Shown piece by piece: positions 16,458 through 24,712 of a stretch of DNA of 50,788 nt (position 1 is its first letter; the number at the start of each line of letters is the position of its first letter). The translations under genes and the position numbers were made by a program. The notes beneath the pieces were generated by a model. It was given only the letters and a program-made list of their open reading frames with translations, was not told the DNA's origin and did not search any database. This DNA comes from Armatimonadota bacterium (lineage in GTDB: Bacteria > Armatimonadota > UBA5829 > DTLH01), in contig JACPPP010000169.1 of the NCBI GenBank assembly GCA_016190935.1, forward strand, positions 1 through 50,788, written 5' to 3'.

Positions 16458-18341
16458 TTACGGGAAATACGGAAAGTGATTTCCCGATGGACTTACCTTA
16501 ACGACATAGTTGCCCCGCCAGTGGACTGTGAAAGTCTCAGGGTGCCGGGTCTTCACGCGTTCCTTTGTGACACGCTCCTTAACCGGGAAACTAACTTCGA
16601 TTATATCCCCCTTTGCCACACTGCCAAGAGCCACGTATTGGCCCGCCTTGTCAAGATGGTCCTCCGCGCTGATTTCCCTGCCGGCGACGGTAAAGGACAT
16701 CTCCTTAGGCTTCAGACAGGTTGGCACACGCACGAATACCCTGGCATCCCGCCGGAGTTTGATTTCCGACTGGCCTGAGACCGGGAGTCTTGTTTTCATC
16801 TCTACGTGAGGTGAGGCGCGGTTTATGAAGTAATTTATCCTTACCTGACCGTTCGTAGAATGAATCGCGTCGCGCCAGCCGGAGTAGAGGCCACGAACGC
16901 CCGCATAATGGCAGCAGGCCGCGAGATCCAACTCCAGGTTCCCTTGCTCATTGGTCCGAACCAGATCCTCCGGAATATGGCTCGCAGGCCAGGCGCCGTC
17001 GAACCTCCGAGCCGTGCCCAACTGCTCCTCCACGTCGCCTTTATACTGTCTTGCAAGGAACTCCAGCAATCTCGGTGTAATCAAGATTTGCGAGCGTGCG
17101 ATTGTGTTAACAGTCATTGCCTCCACATCGTCGTGCAGGTTGACCCAGTGGCGAAAATCAGGAGCCAAGTCGGCGCATGAGGCCATTGCCTCCGCCAGTT
17201 CTATCATATCCGCTGTGCAGCAGGTCTCGGTATCGTCACTCAGCAGTCCAAGCCCTATTCGTTCAGGACCCCAGCCAACAAGACTGGCGCGGCCCGGATT
17301 GTCTTTAGAGAACATCCATTTGTAAATCTGCCCAACACGGTTTAGGTATCGCCTGGACTCTTCGAGTCGGCCGTGCGCAGCCAGGTAGCGCGAAAGCTTG
17401 ACGACACCTATGAGCGTTGCTGTCTTCGAGTGGTAGTGCCCGACAAATGAACCCTCTGACCCAAACCGGAAATAGCTCTTCACGTTCTCACTCTCAACTA
17501 TATCTCCCTGATGGCCGCCCATCTCACAGTTGGCAAAGCAGATGGCCAGATCAAGCGCCTTGCGGTCATCAGTCAGTTCAACATACATCATCAAAGGTTC
17601 GATGGCCACGCCGGCGCGATTGTAGCAAAAGTAGCTGTCGGGGTAAGGCTTGCCTGGTTTGTCGTTCTCAAAGTCGTCGCTGGGCCACCCTGCATAAGCT
17701 CCCCAGGTTGGGTCCTCGCCCCGAATAGTTGCGAAGCGATCCAGACCTCGGATCATACGGTCGATCCGAGGTCTCAGAAGGCTCCTGTCTTTTGCCGAGA
17801 CCTCATACCAGCGTACCAGCGCCCGGAGGGTCTGGCCCTGGTCCCAGGTGTGATAACGATAAATACCCTTTTCGGTGTCCGAGAGGTCCGGTATGTATAC
17901 CAGCCCGGTCTCGGGATGAAGCAGAGACAGGAGGAACTTGCGCTGGCCCTGCTCGACTTCCAGTCCGGTTGTCTTGTCCCCGGTCATTTCGCGAAGCCAC
18001 GTCCAGGCCAAGACCGCGCGGGCAGTGCAATCACCCAGATCCCATTGCGCGTGAGCTCTCTTTGCCTTGGGCCAAAGCTTGCTGTCGAAGACAGCCCTGT
18101 AGTAGCCTTCGGGGCCTGGTATGCGTCTAGGAGCCTGCGACATGAATCCTTCGAGAGCTCGCCGAGCCCGCGCTGTGAGATCAAGCGGCTGCATGAACTC
18201 CTTCAAATCCACATCGAAACGTTGTGCGTCAGCTTTCTCCTCCGCATTCCGAAGATCTGTAGCTGCCAGCTTCAGCACTCCGGTCACCAACAGAAGAGAT
18301 GTCAGAGCAACGATCGTTCGAATGATACTAGCGTTTCTCAT
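16458..18341 (-). CDS. Exported GH127-like (DUF1680 superfamily) protein, possible beta-L-arabinofuranosidase
   Basis: The protein has an N-terminal export signal, an (alpha/alpha)-barrel-like body and a C-terminal beta-sandwich. Two features recall GH127/GH146: E-T-C in SDDTETCCTADMIEL (about residues 372-374) and the adjacent cysteines in LAACCHYAGVRGLY (about 476-477). In GH127 these correspond to the zinc-thiolate cysteines and the Cys nucleophile. Overall similarity looks remote, so the substrate is open. ATG at 18341 is chosen over the in-frame GTG at 18350: AGAGGTG lies seven bases upstream and the ATG overlaps the preceding stop as ATGA, so it is coupled to the GH95-like gene. Confidence 0.65.
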   Translation of the reverse strand: MRNASIIRTIVALTSLLLVTGVLKLAATDLRNAEEKADAQRFDVDLKEFMQPLDLTARARRALEGFMSQAPRRIPGPEGYYRAVFDSKLWPKAKRAHAQWDLGDCTARAVLAWTWLREMTGDKTTGLEVEQGQRKFLLSLLHPETGLVYIPDLSDTEKGIYRYHTWDQGQTLRALVRWYEVSAKDRSLLRPRIDRMIRGLDRFATIRGEDPTWGAYAGWPSDDFENDKPGKPYPDSYFCYNRAGVAIEPLMMYVELTDDRKALDLAICFANCEMGGHQGDIVESENVKSYFRFGSEGSFVGHYHSKTATLIGVVKLSRYLAAHGRLEESRRYLNRVGQIYKWMFSKDNPGRASLVGWGPERIGLGLLSDDTETCCTADMIELAEAMASCADLAPDFRHWVNLHDDVEAMTVNTIARSQILITPRLLEFLARQYKGDVEEQLGTARRFDGAWPASHIPEDLVRTNEQGNLELDLAACCHYAGVRGLYSGWRDAIHSTNGQVRINYFINRASPHVEMKTRLPVSGQSEIKLRRDARVFVRVPTCLKPKEMSFTVAGREISAEDHLDKAGQYVALGSVAKGDIIEVSFPVKERVTKERVKTRHPETFTVHWRGNYVVKVSPSGNHFPYFP

Positions 18342-21016
18342 GGTTCGCACCTCTGGAACTCCGAGTTACCCTGCAGTCTTGAGACCCGGTTCCGGCCTTT
18401 AGTCGCCAGCCGGTAAGTCTTCCCTCGTTGGGTGTCAAACTCGGTCACGCCATCCTTGTAGGAACTTTGAACCTCTCTGCCATTCTGCGTAACCACCAGC
18501 TCCCCTGCGGGATTAAATGATTTCACCCGGCATCGTTCACCCCACAGAGACTTGAGCGTTGCCTCGACGAGTCGCCTGTCTTTCCAACTCATGCCAACTT
18601 CAAACCCGCCCCTGCTTCGGAAGCCTCTGATCTGTCCATCGCCCAGTTCCTTGGGTAGCGCAGGAAGCAGGCGCAGCAGACCTCGACGGTCCTGGAAGAA
18701 CAGTTCACTGACGGCCCCTACTGCCGCGATGTTCGACTCGATCTGCCACAGCCTCTTCTCCTTGAAGAGCTCGTAACTCGGCGAGCCTGGGCGCCAGCCG
18801 CAGAGACTGGAAAAAAGGTTCTGCATAATATGGTCAGCGATGTAGAGGTTGATCTGCTTTATGGCCTCCTCCGGCTCGTAAAGCCGGGCGTGAAGCTGGG
18901 CATCCCAGACCATGGAGAACGCCATTCCGCTGTTCATCCCTGCGGCATGCCGCTTAGCCAGGGCTTTGCGCGCGCCCTCAAGGTATTCAGGTGTGTCCTC
19001 AAGCGTGATACGATCACCAGAACACAAGCCGATCAAATGGGAACGGTGCCTATGGCCTGGGTCTGCTTCCGGATACTCCTCCGTCCACTCAAGAAGCCGG
19101 CCGTCCGGGGCCAGCACCGGCATCGGCACCCTTTGGAGTATCTCAGACCAGACCTTGCGCTTGTCCGCGTCCACGTTCAGTGCCTTGCTAGAGGTTATGG
19201 CGTTCGAGAATACCTCATGTATAAGCTCCAGATCCCAGGTAGCCGCTGTAGCAAGCACATTGAAGCTTGCCCACCAGCGGCCCGAAAAGACTTTGGATTT
19301 GCGTCCGGCAATGGCCATCTCAGGAGAACAGCTCGGACAGGGAACCAACCGGCCTCCCTTCGTCTCTAACAGGTTATCCTCGTAGAATAAGGCAATCTCC
19401 TTGAGGAATGGATACATCTTGTTCTTCAGGAAATCAAGATCGTGAGTGTATTCCCAGTGGCGCCAGAGAAGCTGGGCTATCCAGGCTGCAGCGCCGGTTG
19501 CGAACATACAGTTGCCGTCTGGTCCGCCGATGTCTCTCAGCCCACAGACAATGTTGAAGAACACGCCCCGGCACCCGTAGCGGTCCATCGCGGCAATTCG
19601 CGCCTTAGGCATCATACTAATAACCCAGTCAGCAAGCGGCTCTTTCAGATCGGAGAGATTCACCATGCTGAGCGGCCAATAGGACATCTCAGCGTTCAGG
19701 TCGAAGTGAAGGTCACAATCCCAGGCAGGTCGGCGGTCCTGGTTCCAGATGCCCTGAAGCGTTATTGGACATTTCGGCGGCTCTCCAGCGGGCGCCGGCC
19801 GACCACTTGTGATTGCCAGGTAACGGCCGATGTTGAATAGTTGTTCGACCAAAAGCGCTGAGGCAGCCCCGGTCTTGTGAGCTTGTTCAACTAACTCATC
19901 GGTGGGAATCGGCTCCTGGGCTTTGCCCAGCGATAGCTCCGACCTGCGATAATACCGCTGATGATCCTTTATATGCTCCCTTCGCAGCCTCCCGTAGTCT
20001 GTTGGGGTAGCATTAAGCCTCCTGCGACACCATCCCGCAGGATCATCTCTTGACTCATCATCGGTCGCTATACTGAGCAGAAAGATTATCTCATCCGCCC
20101 CCTCAAAACGGTTTGAGACTCCCGCAGGTTCGGTTGAGCGAGGCTCACCCCAAGCGTGAAGTAGGAATGTGTTGGGCGGGTCCTTAGCTGGCATCTTGCC
20201 GGGCGGAGGCTGATAGATGCTGCGCCCTACACTGACCCTTCCCCCCTTGTTGATCACCCGAAGTACAGATGCGAATCTTATACCCTCCTCCAACCGCCCT
20301 TTCATAACAACTTCTCCAGGAGTCGCGCTCCCTGTCATCACACAGTCTGGATCGAGCAGTCGGGAGAGAGTGATCTCTCCTGTCAGCTTACCTCGCCTGT
20401 TTGCCCTCAGCCGTGTTACCAGCACCTGCGCAGACCAAGAAACAAATGACTCCCGATCGTACCTTACACCGTCCACAATGTAAGATGCATTCGCGATCCC
20501 GGTATCCAGGTCCAGGCTCCGATAGTAGTCAGTAATCTCGCTGTTTTCATTATGTGCCGGATAAATGCCTAGGTCACCTACTGGAACCATAGGGTTAATG
20601 CCGGCAGACTCAAGGTCGAGCTTTAATCCCTGGGCTGCCGCCTGGGTCAGGCATTTCATCAGCATCAAGTCTTGGGCCTCGTCCCATTTGTCCTCAGCAC
20701 AAAGCCGACGGAACTCAGGCATAAGAGATGCGGTGTTGTATTTGCGATAAGAGTAGTACTTTCGCCATAGACGGTCGTGGTTCAGCCCGATCCGCTCGCG
20801 CAGAGGGCCGCCAAGGACCATCCCGCCGATGCGCCCATTGCCGATGGGGTAACCCAAAACCCACTCACCTGCAGGCTTCCGGCTCCAAACCACGTGCCCA
20901 CTCAATGCCTTCTTGCGATCCGGCTGGACCCTGGCGGCGTCCGTCACGGAACATAGCGCCATGACCGACAAAGCCATTGCTGCTACGATTGCATGGAATG
21001 CTGGCTGTTTTCTCAT
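18338..21016 (-). CDS. Exported GH95-like protein with altered catalytic residues
   Basis: This 892-residue protein has a signal peptide ending near residue 27. It follows the GH95 (alpha-L-fucosidase/galactosidase) plan: GYPIGNGRIGGMVLGG at 55-70, ITLQGIWNQD at 419-427, GHRHRSHLIGL at 654-664 and LLPALPKELGDGQIRGFRSRGGFEV near the end. The acid-equivalent Glu is present (E643 in LLEWTEEY). The asparagine pair usually seen in HLNIN is HFDLN here (N to D at 439), and the Asp of QIDGNFG is Glu (E760 in WQIESNIA). The hydrolytic mechanism may therefore differ, or the substrate may be unusual. It lies three bases after the beta-helix gene and overlaps the GH127-like gene by four bases. Confidence 0.75.
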   Translation of the reverse strand: MRKQPAFHAIVAAMALSVMALCSVTDAARVQPDRKKALSGHVVWSRKPAGEWVLGYPIGNGRIGGMVLGGPLRERIGLNHDRLWRKYYSYRKYNTASLMPEFRRLCAEDKWDEAQDLMLMKCLTQAAAQGLKLDLESAGINPMVPVGDLGIYPAHNENSEITDYYRSLDLDTGIANASYIVDGVRYDRESFVSWSAQVLVTRLRANRRGKLTGEITLSRLLDPDCVMTGSATPGEVVMKGRLEEGIRFASVLRVINKGGRVSVGRSIYQPPPGKMPAKDPPNTFLLHAWGEPRSTEPAGVSNRFEGADEIIFLLSIATDDESRDDPAGWCRRRLNATPTDYGRLRREHIKDHQRYYRRSELSLGKAQEPIPTDELVEQAHKTGAASALLVEQLFNIGRYLAITSGRPAPAGEPPKCPITLQGIWNQDRRPAWDCDLHFDLNAEMSYWPLSMVNLSDLKEPLADWVISMMPKARIAAMDRYGCRGVFFNIVCGLRDIGGPDGNCMFATGAAAWIAQLLWRHWEYTHDLDFLKNKMYPFLKEIALFYEDNLLETKGGRLVPCPSCSPEMAIAGRKSKVFSGRWWASFNVLATAATWDLELIHEVFSNAITSSKALNVDADKRKVWSEILQRVPMPVLAPDGRLLEWTEEYPEADPGHRHRSHLIGLCSGDRITLEDTPEYLEGARKALAKRHAAGMNSGMAFSMVWDAQLHARLYEPEEAIKQINLYIADHIMQNLFSSLCGWRPGSPSYELFKEKRLWQIESNIAAVGAVSELFFQDRRGLLRLLPALPKELGDGQIRGFRSRGGFEVGMSWKDRRLVEATLKSLWGERCRVKSFNPAGELVVTQNGREVQSSYKDGVTEFDTQRGKTYRLATKGRNRVSRLQGNSEFQRCEP

Positions 21017-21019
21017 CTT

Positions 21020-23236
21020 TTAATCCTCATTATCCCTGGCTGATGCCGCTTTGACTTGAGATTTGTCCCTTTCTGCAGACGCCTCACTTTTTCGGTTGTG
21101 TCTGACCCCAACCTGTCTCAGATCTACAGGCTCAAATCCCATTTTCAAGGCGGGAGATTCAGCCTTCAGCCGGTAGTTGTCGCGTTTCGGATCGACAAAC
21201 ATCGGGTCCGTCGTCAACGAGTGCCCATCATATCCTAGATTCTGCCACTGCCCAAACTCAGAATAATCTCCGTTCTTCCTGAAAAGAAGATTGTAGTCTG
21301 ACTCCGCAACCACTCTCTTTCTGCTTTCCGGGGTGCGGAAAATACCCGCATCAGAGTGGAACTTGATCGTAAAAGTATCTGCTCCGGCGTCGTTGTAGAT
21401 GATGTTCTTGAGGATGCGGTTCTCTGCAACATATTGATACACTCGCTCATCATCAAGGTGCGGAGGAACTCCGAAGGATATCTGATTCCAGCAGTTTACG
21501 AATATGTTATTCTCAACTGTGTTTCTTCTACCAGCGTTGGTCCAGAACCCGTATCCTGCCCGCGCCACGATATTCCCATACACTTTGCAGTTTGCGCTCA
21601 GGTCGTCAAGATAGATTGCGAAGGTCCAGTGATTGGGCGTGACGCACTTGTCCCCTTCCACACGACACCCAGGGACATCAGCTATAAGATTGTGCCGGAT
21701 GATATGGCCTGCCATCTCCGGTATGTCCGACAAGTCTATTACAACGCCCGTATAGGTGTCCACCCGGCAGACAATTGCTCCGACCTCGTTGCCTTCCAGA
21801 CCCGCCCGTCTGATTTCGTTGTATTCGATGACATATCGGCTGAAGGGGTTGGCGACGTGTATGGCCCCAGTAGGTATATCGTGAATGTAGTTATGAGCTA
21901 TGAGGTTATCACCTCCGAAAGATTTTTCACCAACATTCAGGTATCGAACAGTTATCGGGTGAGCGTACTTGTTGAAGGCCCCGCAGTGGTAAATGTGGTT
22001 GTCCACAATCTGGTTGGAACGTAGGCGACCGCCAGCGTCGATTGCCTCATTCCCCGCGTAGCTAAATTCGTTATGCTGAATTACGTTCCACGAACTCTCG
22101 CCGTCCTTGGTGCCGATGAGGCTTAACGCATTGTTTCCAACAGCATGGAAATGGTTATCGCGGATGGTAACATGCTCGACACCCTCCAGACGCATCGCAT
22201 CACCGCCTGATGTCTCCGTGAACGTTATCCCGGAGATGGTGAGCCATTTTGTTCCGCACACTGTCATCAGAGTGCCTAGAGCCGGAGCGATAACTTCTCC
22301 ACCGTCGCCTAAACCAGTGGGCGGCCAGAAGTATGCTTTCCCTTCCTCCCAGTCCAGGCACCATTCGCCCGGCTGGTCCAACTCCTCCAGAGCATTCTCC
22401 ACCCGGAACCGGTTTATCGACGTGAAACCTAAATGTTCGTGTTCGCCCATGGAGTATCTAGCGTGAACGATAAGATTGTCATAATCTATAGACTTGATCG
22501 CAATGATATCCGAGCCCCATCCTGCCCCAGCGCCGACATAGAAGTAGACCTCAGCCAAACTGGGCTTTGACAGGCGCTTCTTGAATAAGCCGGCTCCGTA
22601 TTTGAAAGCATCAGACCCCGCTGAGCCCCGCATGTACGCCCAGCCCCCATAAAGCGGGTTGTCGGGGTCGAAGTTGGGAGTGCGAGCCCGAATCTGCTCC
22701 TTTCCATTAAAAAAGAGTTGTCTGAACCTCCATTTGCCATCTTTTGCCGCAGGCAGGTCGGCCTCCAAAATCTTGCCCTGATAAGGCTTCCATCCGGTAA
22801 TCTTTCTTCCACCACTCAAAACAGGCTTCTCGCCTGAGTAAGCGGTCCAAACAATAGGAAGGTCCGGGGTACCGCTGTCTTGCTTGTCGAGAAGAAGAGG
22901 CTCCGCAAGGAAGTATTTGCCTCCTCGAACCACTATCTTGATCGGCTCCTTGGAATTCATTTGCGTCTGTCTTAGATCTCGCACTGCGTCCCGCGCCTGT
23001 GCCAGCGTAGCGAAGGGGCCATCCGTACTTGTCGCATTTGGAGCCGCAATCTTGCCTGACCATGTGTCACTGCCGTCTATGGAAACGTAGAAGGTGATGT
23101 CTTTCCCCTGTTTGGCTAACGCATGGGCTTCAGATGGAAACATGAGCAACGATGCAACCACAGAAACAGCGGTTAACGCATGGAATCTTTTCCTTTTCAA
23201 GGCCACGCATTGGCGGCCACATAACGTCCAACCCAT
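21020..23236 (-). CDS. Exported right-handed beta-helix protein, GH141-like
   Basis: The signal peptide ends near residue 40. It is followed by FYVSIDGSDTWSGKIAAP, PFATLAQARDAVRDLR and RGGKYFLAEPLLLDKQDSGT, an opening typical of pectate-lyase-fold proteins and of GH141 (which includes an alpha-L-fucosidase acting on rhamnogalacturonan II). The middle carries repeated N-x-I/F coils (IRDNHFHAVGNNALSLIG, IQHNEFSYAGNEAIDAGG, IAHNYIHDIPTGAIHVAN) of a parallel beta-helix. At 738 residues it is long enough for a complete enzyme. GGAGGA lies five bases before the ATG. It is the first of a tightly coupled trio with the GH95- and GH127-like genes. Enzyme activity is inferred. Confidence 0.7.
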   Translation of the reverse strand: MGWTLCGRQCVALKRKRFHALTAVSVVASLLMFPSEAHALAKQGKDITFYVSIDGSDTWSGKIAAPNATSTDGPFATLAQARDAVRDLRQTQMNSKEPIKIVVRGGKYFLAEPLLLDKQDSGTPDLPIVWTAYSGEKPVLSGGRKITGWKPYQGKILEADLPAAKDGKWRFRQLFFNGKEQIRARTPNFDPDNPLYGGWAYMRGSAGSDAFKYGAGLFKKRLSKPSLAEVYFYVGAGAGWGSDIIAIKSIDYDNLIVHARYSMGEHEHLGFTSINRFRVENALEELDQPGEWCLDWEEGKAYFWPPTGLGDGGEVIAPALGTLMTVCGTKWLTISGITFTETSGGDAMRLEGVEHVTIRDNHFHAVGNNALSLIGTKDGESSWNVIQHNEFSYAGNEAIDAGGRLRSNQIVDNHIYHCGAFNKYAHPITVRYLNVGEKSFGGDNLIAHNYIHDIPTGAIHVANPFSRYVIEYNEIRRAGLEGNEVGAIVCRVDTYTGVVIDLSDIPEMAGHIIRHNLIADVPGCRVEGDKCVTPNHWTFAIYLDDLSANCKVYGNIVARAGYGFWTNAGRRNTVENNIFVNCWNQISFGVPPHLDDERVYQYVAENRILKNIIYNDAGADTFTIKFHSDAGIFRTPESRKRVVAESDYNLLFRKNGDYSEFGQWQNLGYDGHSLTTDPMFVDPKRDNYRLKAESPALKMGFEPVDLRQVGVRHNRKSEASAERDKSQVKAASARDNED

Positions 23237-23261
23237 AGAAATCCTCCTTCTAACAGGGAGC

Positions 23262-23277
23262 GAATGTTACAACATTC
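23262..23277. promoter_or_regulatory. Operator-like palindrome gaatgtt-ac-aacattc
   Basis: Perfect 7-bp arms flank two central bases, 26 bases upstream of the beta-helix gene start. A near-identical palindrome occurs at 42955-42968 upstream of another locus gene, which suggests a shared regulator site. Confidence 0.5.
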
Positions 23278-24674
23278 CGTCTGCGTGCCAGACTGTACTA
23301 TGTGCTTTAGAACCGGAATACTTTCCAGCCTGAATCATTCTGTACACCAGTCCTCCGGGCTTGATTGGGCCGCTTGGATCCTGGCCAAGCAAAGCGGCAG
23401 GTACCCCCCCATAAACCCATGTTCTGGTAGTAGTCTGTACCGTGGGACCGCTCTCCGGTGTCCTCTCTCCCGCTAAAGACATTTGCTCCATCCGAGGTGT
23501 AGCCCCACCTGCAGGAATATACGTCCAGGCATTCCTTGACCAGGTCAAGCCCGAACTCCTTCTGACCTTCATACATATAGGCGCTTCTGACTGAAATTGC
23601 GCGCGAAACGCAATCAAATTTCTTCAGAAGACATACAACGCAATTTCAGTCAGAAGGGCAGCGCGGCGAAGCCCGTAATCTTTGGTTCCGGCTCCGCCGG
23701 GTTGGGCTAAAGTCCAGAGCAGCAGACGCGCCACCGTCATCACGAGTCGGCCGCGGCAACTTCTGCTCAATTCGCTCCACTTCCTGCCATCAGCGCCAAG
23801 CTCCCCGCCGAATCTCGGTCTCTCGCCGCCGATTGCCCCCAGCACATAGCTCATCTTCCAGTCAACATCCGACACCAATGTGCCCGCCAGCTTCCTCTTC
23901 TCTATCTCCTTTCGCACTATCTTATGCTTGGGCATGTTGTGTAGCAGCCTTGCGTAGCCGGGGCGCGTTTGGATCCATGCGGCTCTTGTGCTCCTCAAAG
24001 TCGGGAAAGCTAAAAGCAACGGTGCCAGACTGGTTTGACAGTGTGGTGTCTTGGAGGTGTGCTTCAAAGACTGCTCCGGGAGTGTCCGAGACGCGTGTAT
24101 CACCAGGTATGAACGGAGACCAGGCTCTAAGTGCAACAGATACCGGGGCATCGGTCTGATACTGAATGTCCACAACTGGATAGTGTCCCCAGTAGTCGAT
24201 GGACTTAGCCATCTCCACGCGTTCCAGCATCAGGTTCGGCCCCAGCGGCGGAACCCAGTCCCTGGTCATCCCCAAGACGCTGCCACCACGGCCTCCATCG
24301 TATTGTTTCGTCTCGCCTGTGGTGAGCACCCAGGTCTTACCGCCTGTGCTGATGCCGAGTATAGGTAGGTTTATGGGGCCACGTCTTGGAACGTGACTGT
24401 TGAAGACTGTAGAGTAGCCGAGCAAGCCGCTTGTCTCCAGGTCGATACAACCTACATCGATTCCGCCAAGCGCGACTCCACAAATGACCTTGTCCTTGAG
24501 ACGATAGATCATCCCGCTGACCGGCCTGGAGAAACCGTCTGCTCGGAATTCCACCCACTCCTTCCCTGGCAGGTCTCTCGGGAAGAGTTCCTGCGGGGTT
24601 GCCTGGCCGCTCGACAGACATCCTGCTGACAGTAGCGCAGTCGCCACGACCAACTCGAAAGCCGATCTAACCAA
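23267..24674 (-). pseudogene. Broken GH116-like gene, catalytic domain deleted
   Basis: A TTG start at 24674 (GGAGG seven bases upstream) opens a good GH116-like N-terminus: signal peptide, ALGGIDVGCIDLETSG and SVALRAWSPFIPGDT. The frame breaks near 23965-23985 and resumes in another (KHKIVRKEIEKRKL, FGGELGADGRKWSEL). It breaks again near 23750, where GGASAALDFSP continues in a third. Almost the whole catalytic domain is then missing. After a 73-bp inverted-repeat element the last part returns (YEGQKEFGLDLV, TDYYQNMGLWG) and shifts frame once more before KPGGLVYRMIQAGK. No functional product is expected. The ends most resemble the intact paralog at 34236-36815. Confidence 0.9.
23584..23656. 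mobile_element. 73-bp element with perfect 18-bp inverted repeats
   Basis: cttctgactgaaattgcg at 23584-23601 is matched by its exact reverse complement at 23639-23656, with 37 bases between. It lies exactly where the GH116-like pseudogene has lost its catalytic domain. It has no coding capacity and no clear target duplication; an internally deleted insertion sequence or MITE is the likeliest origin. Confidence 0.65.
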
Positions 24675-24712
24675 CTTGAAACCTCCATCTAGTGTTCGGC
24701 GATTTACTGAAC

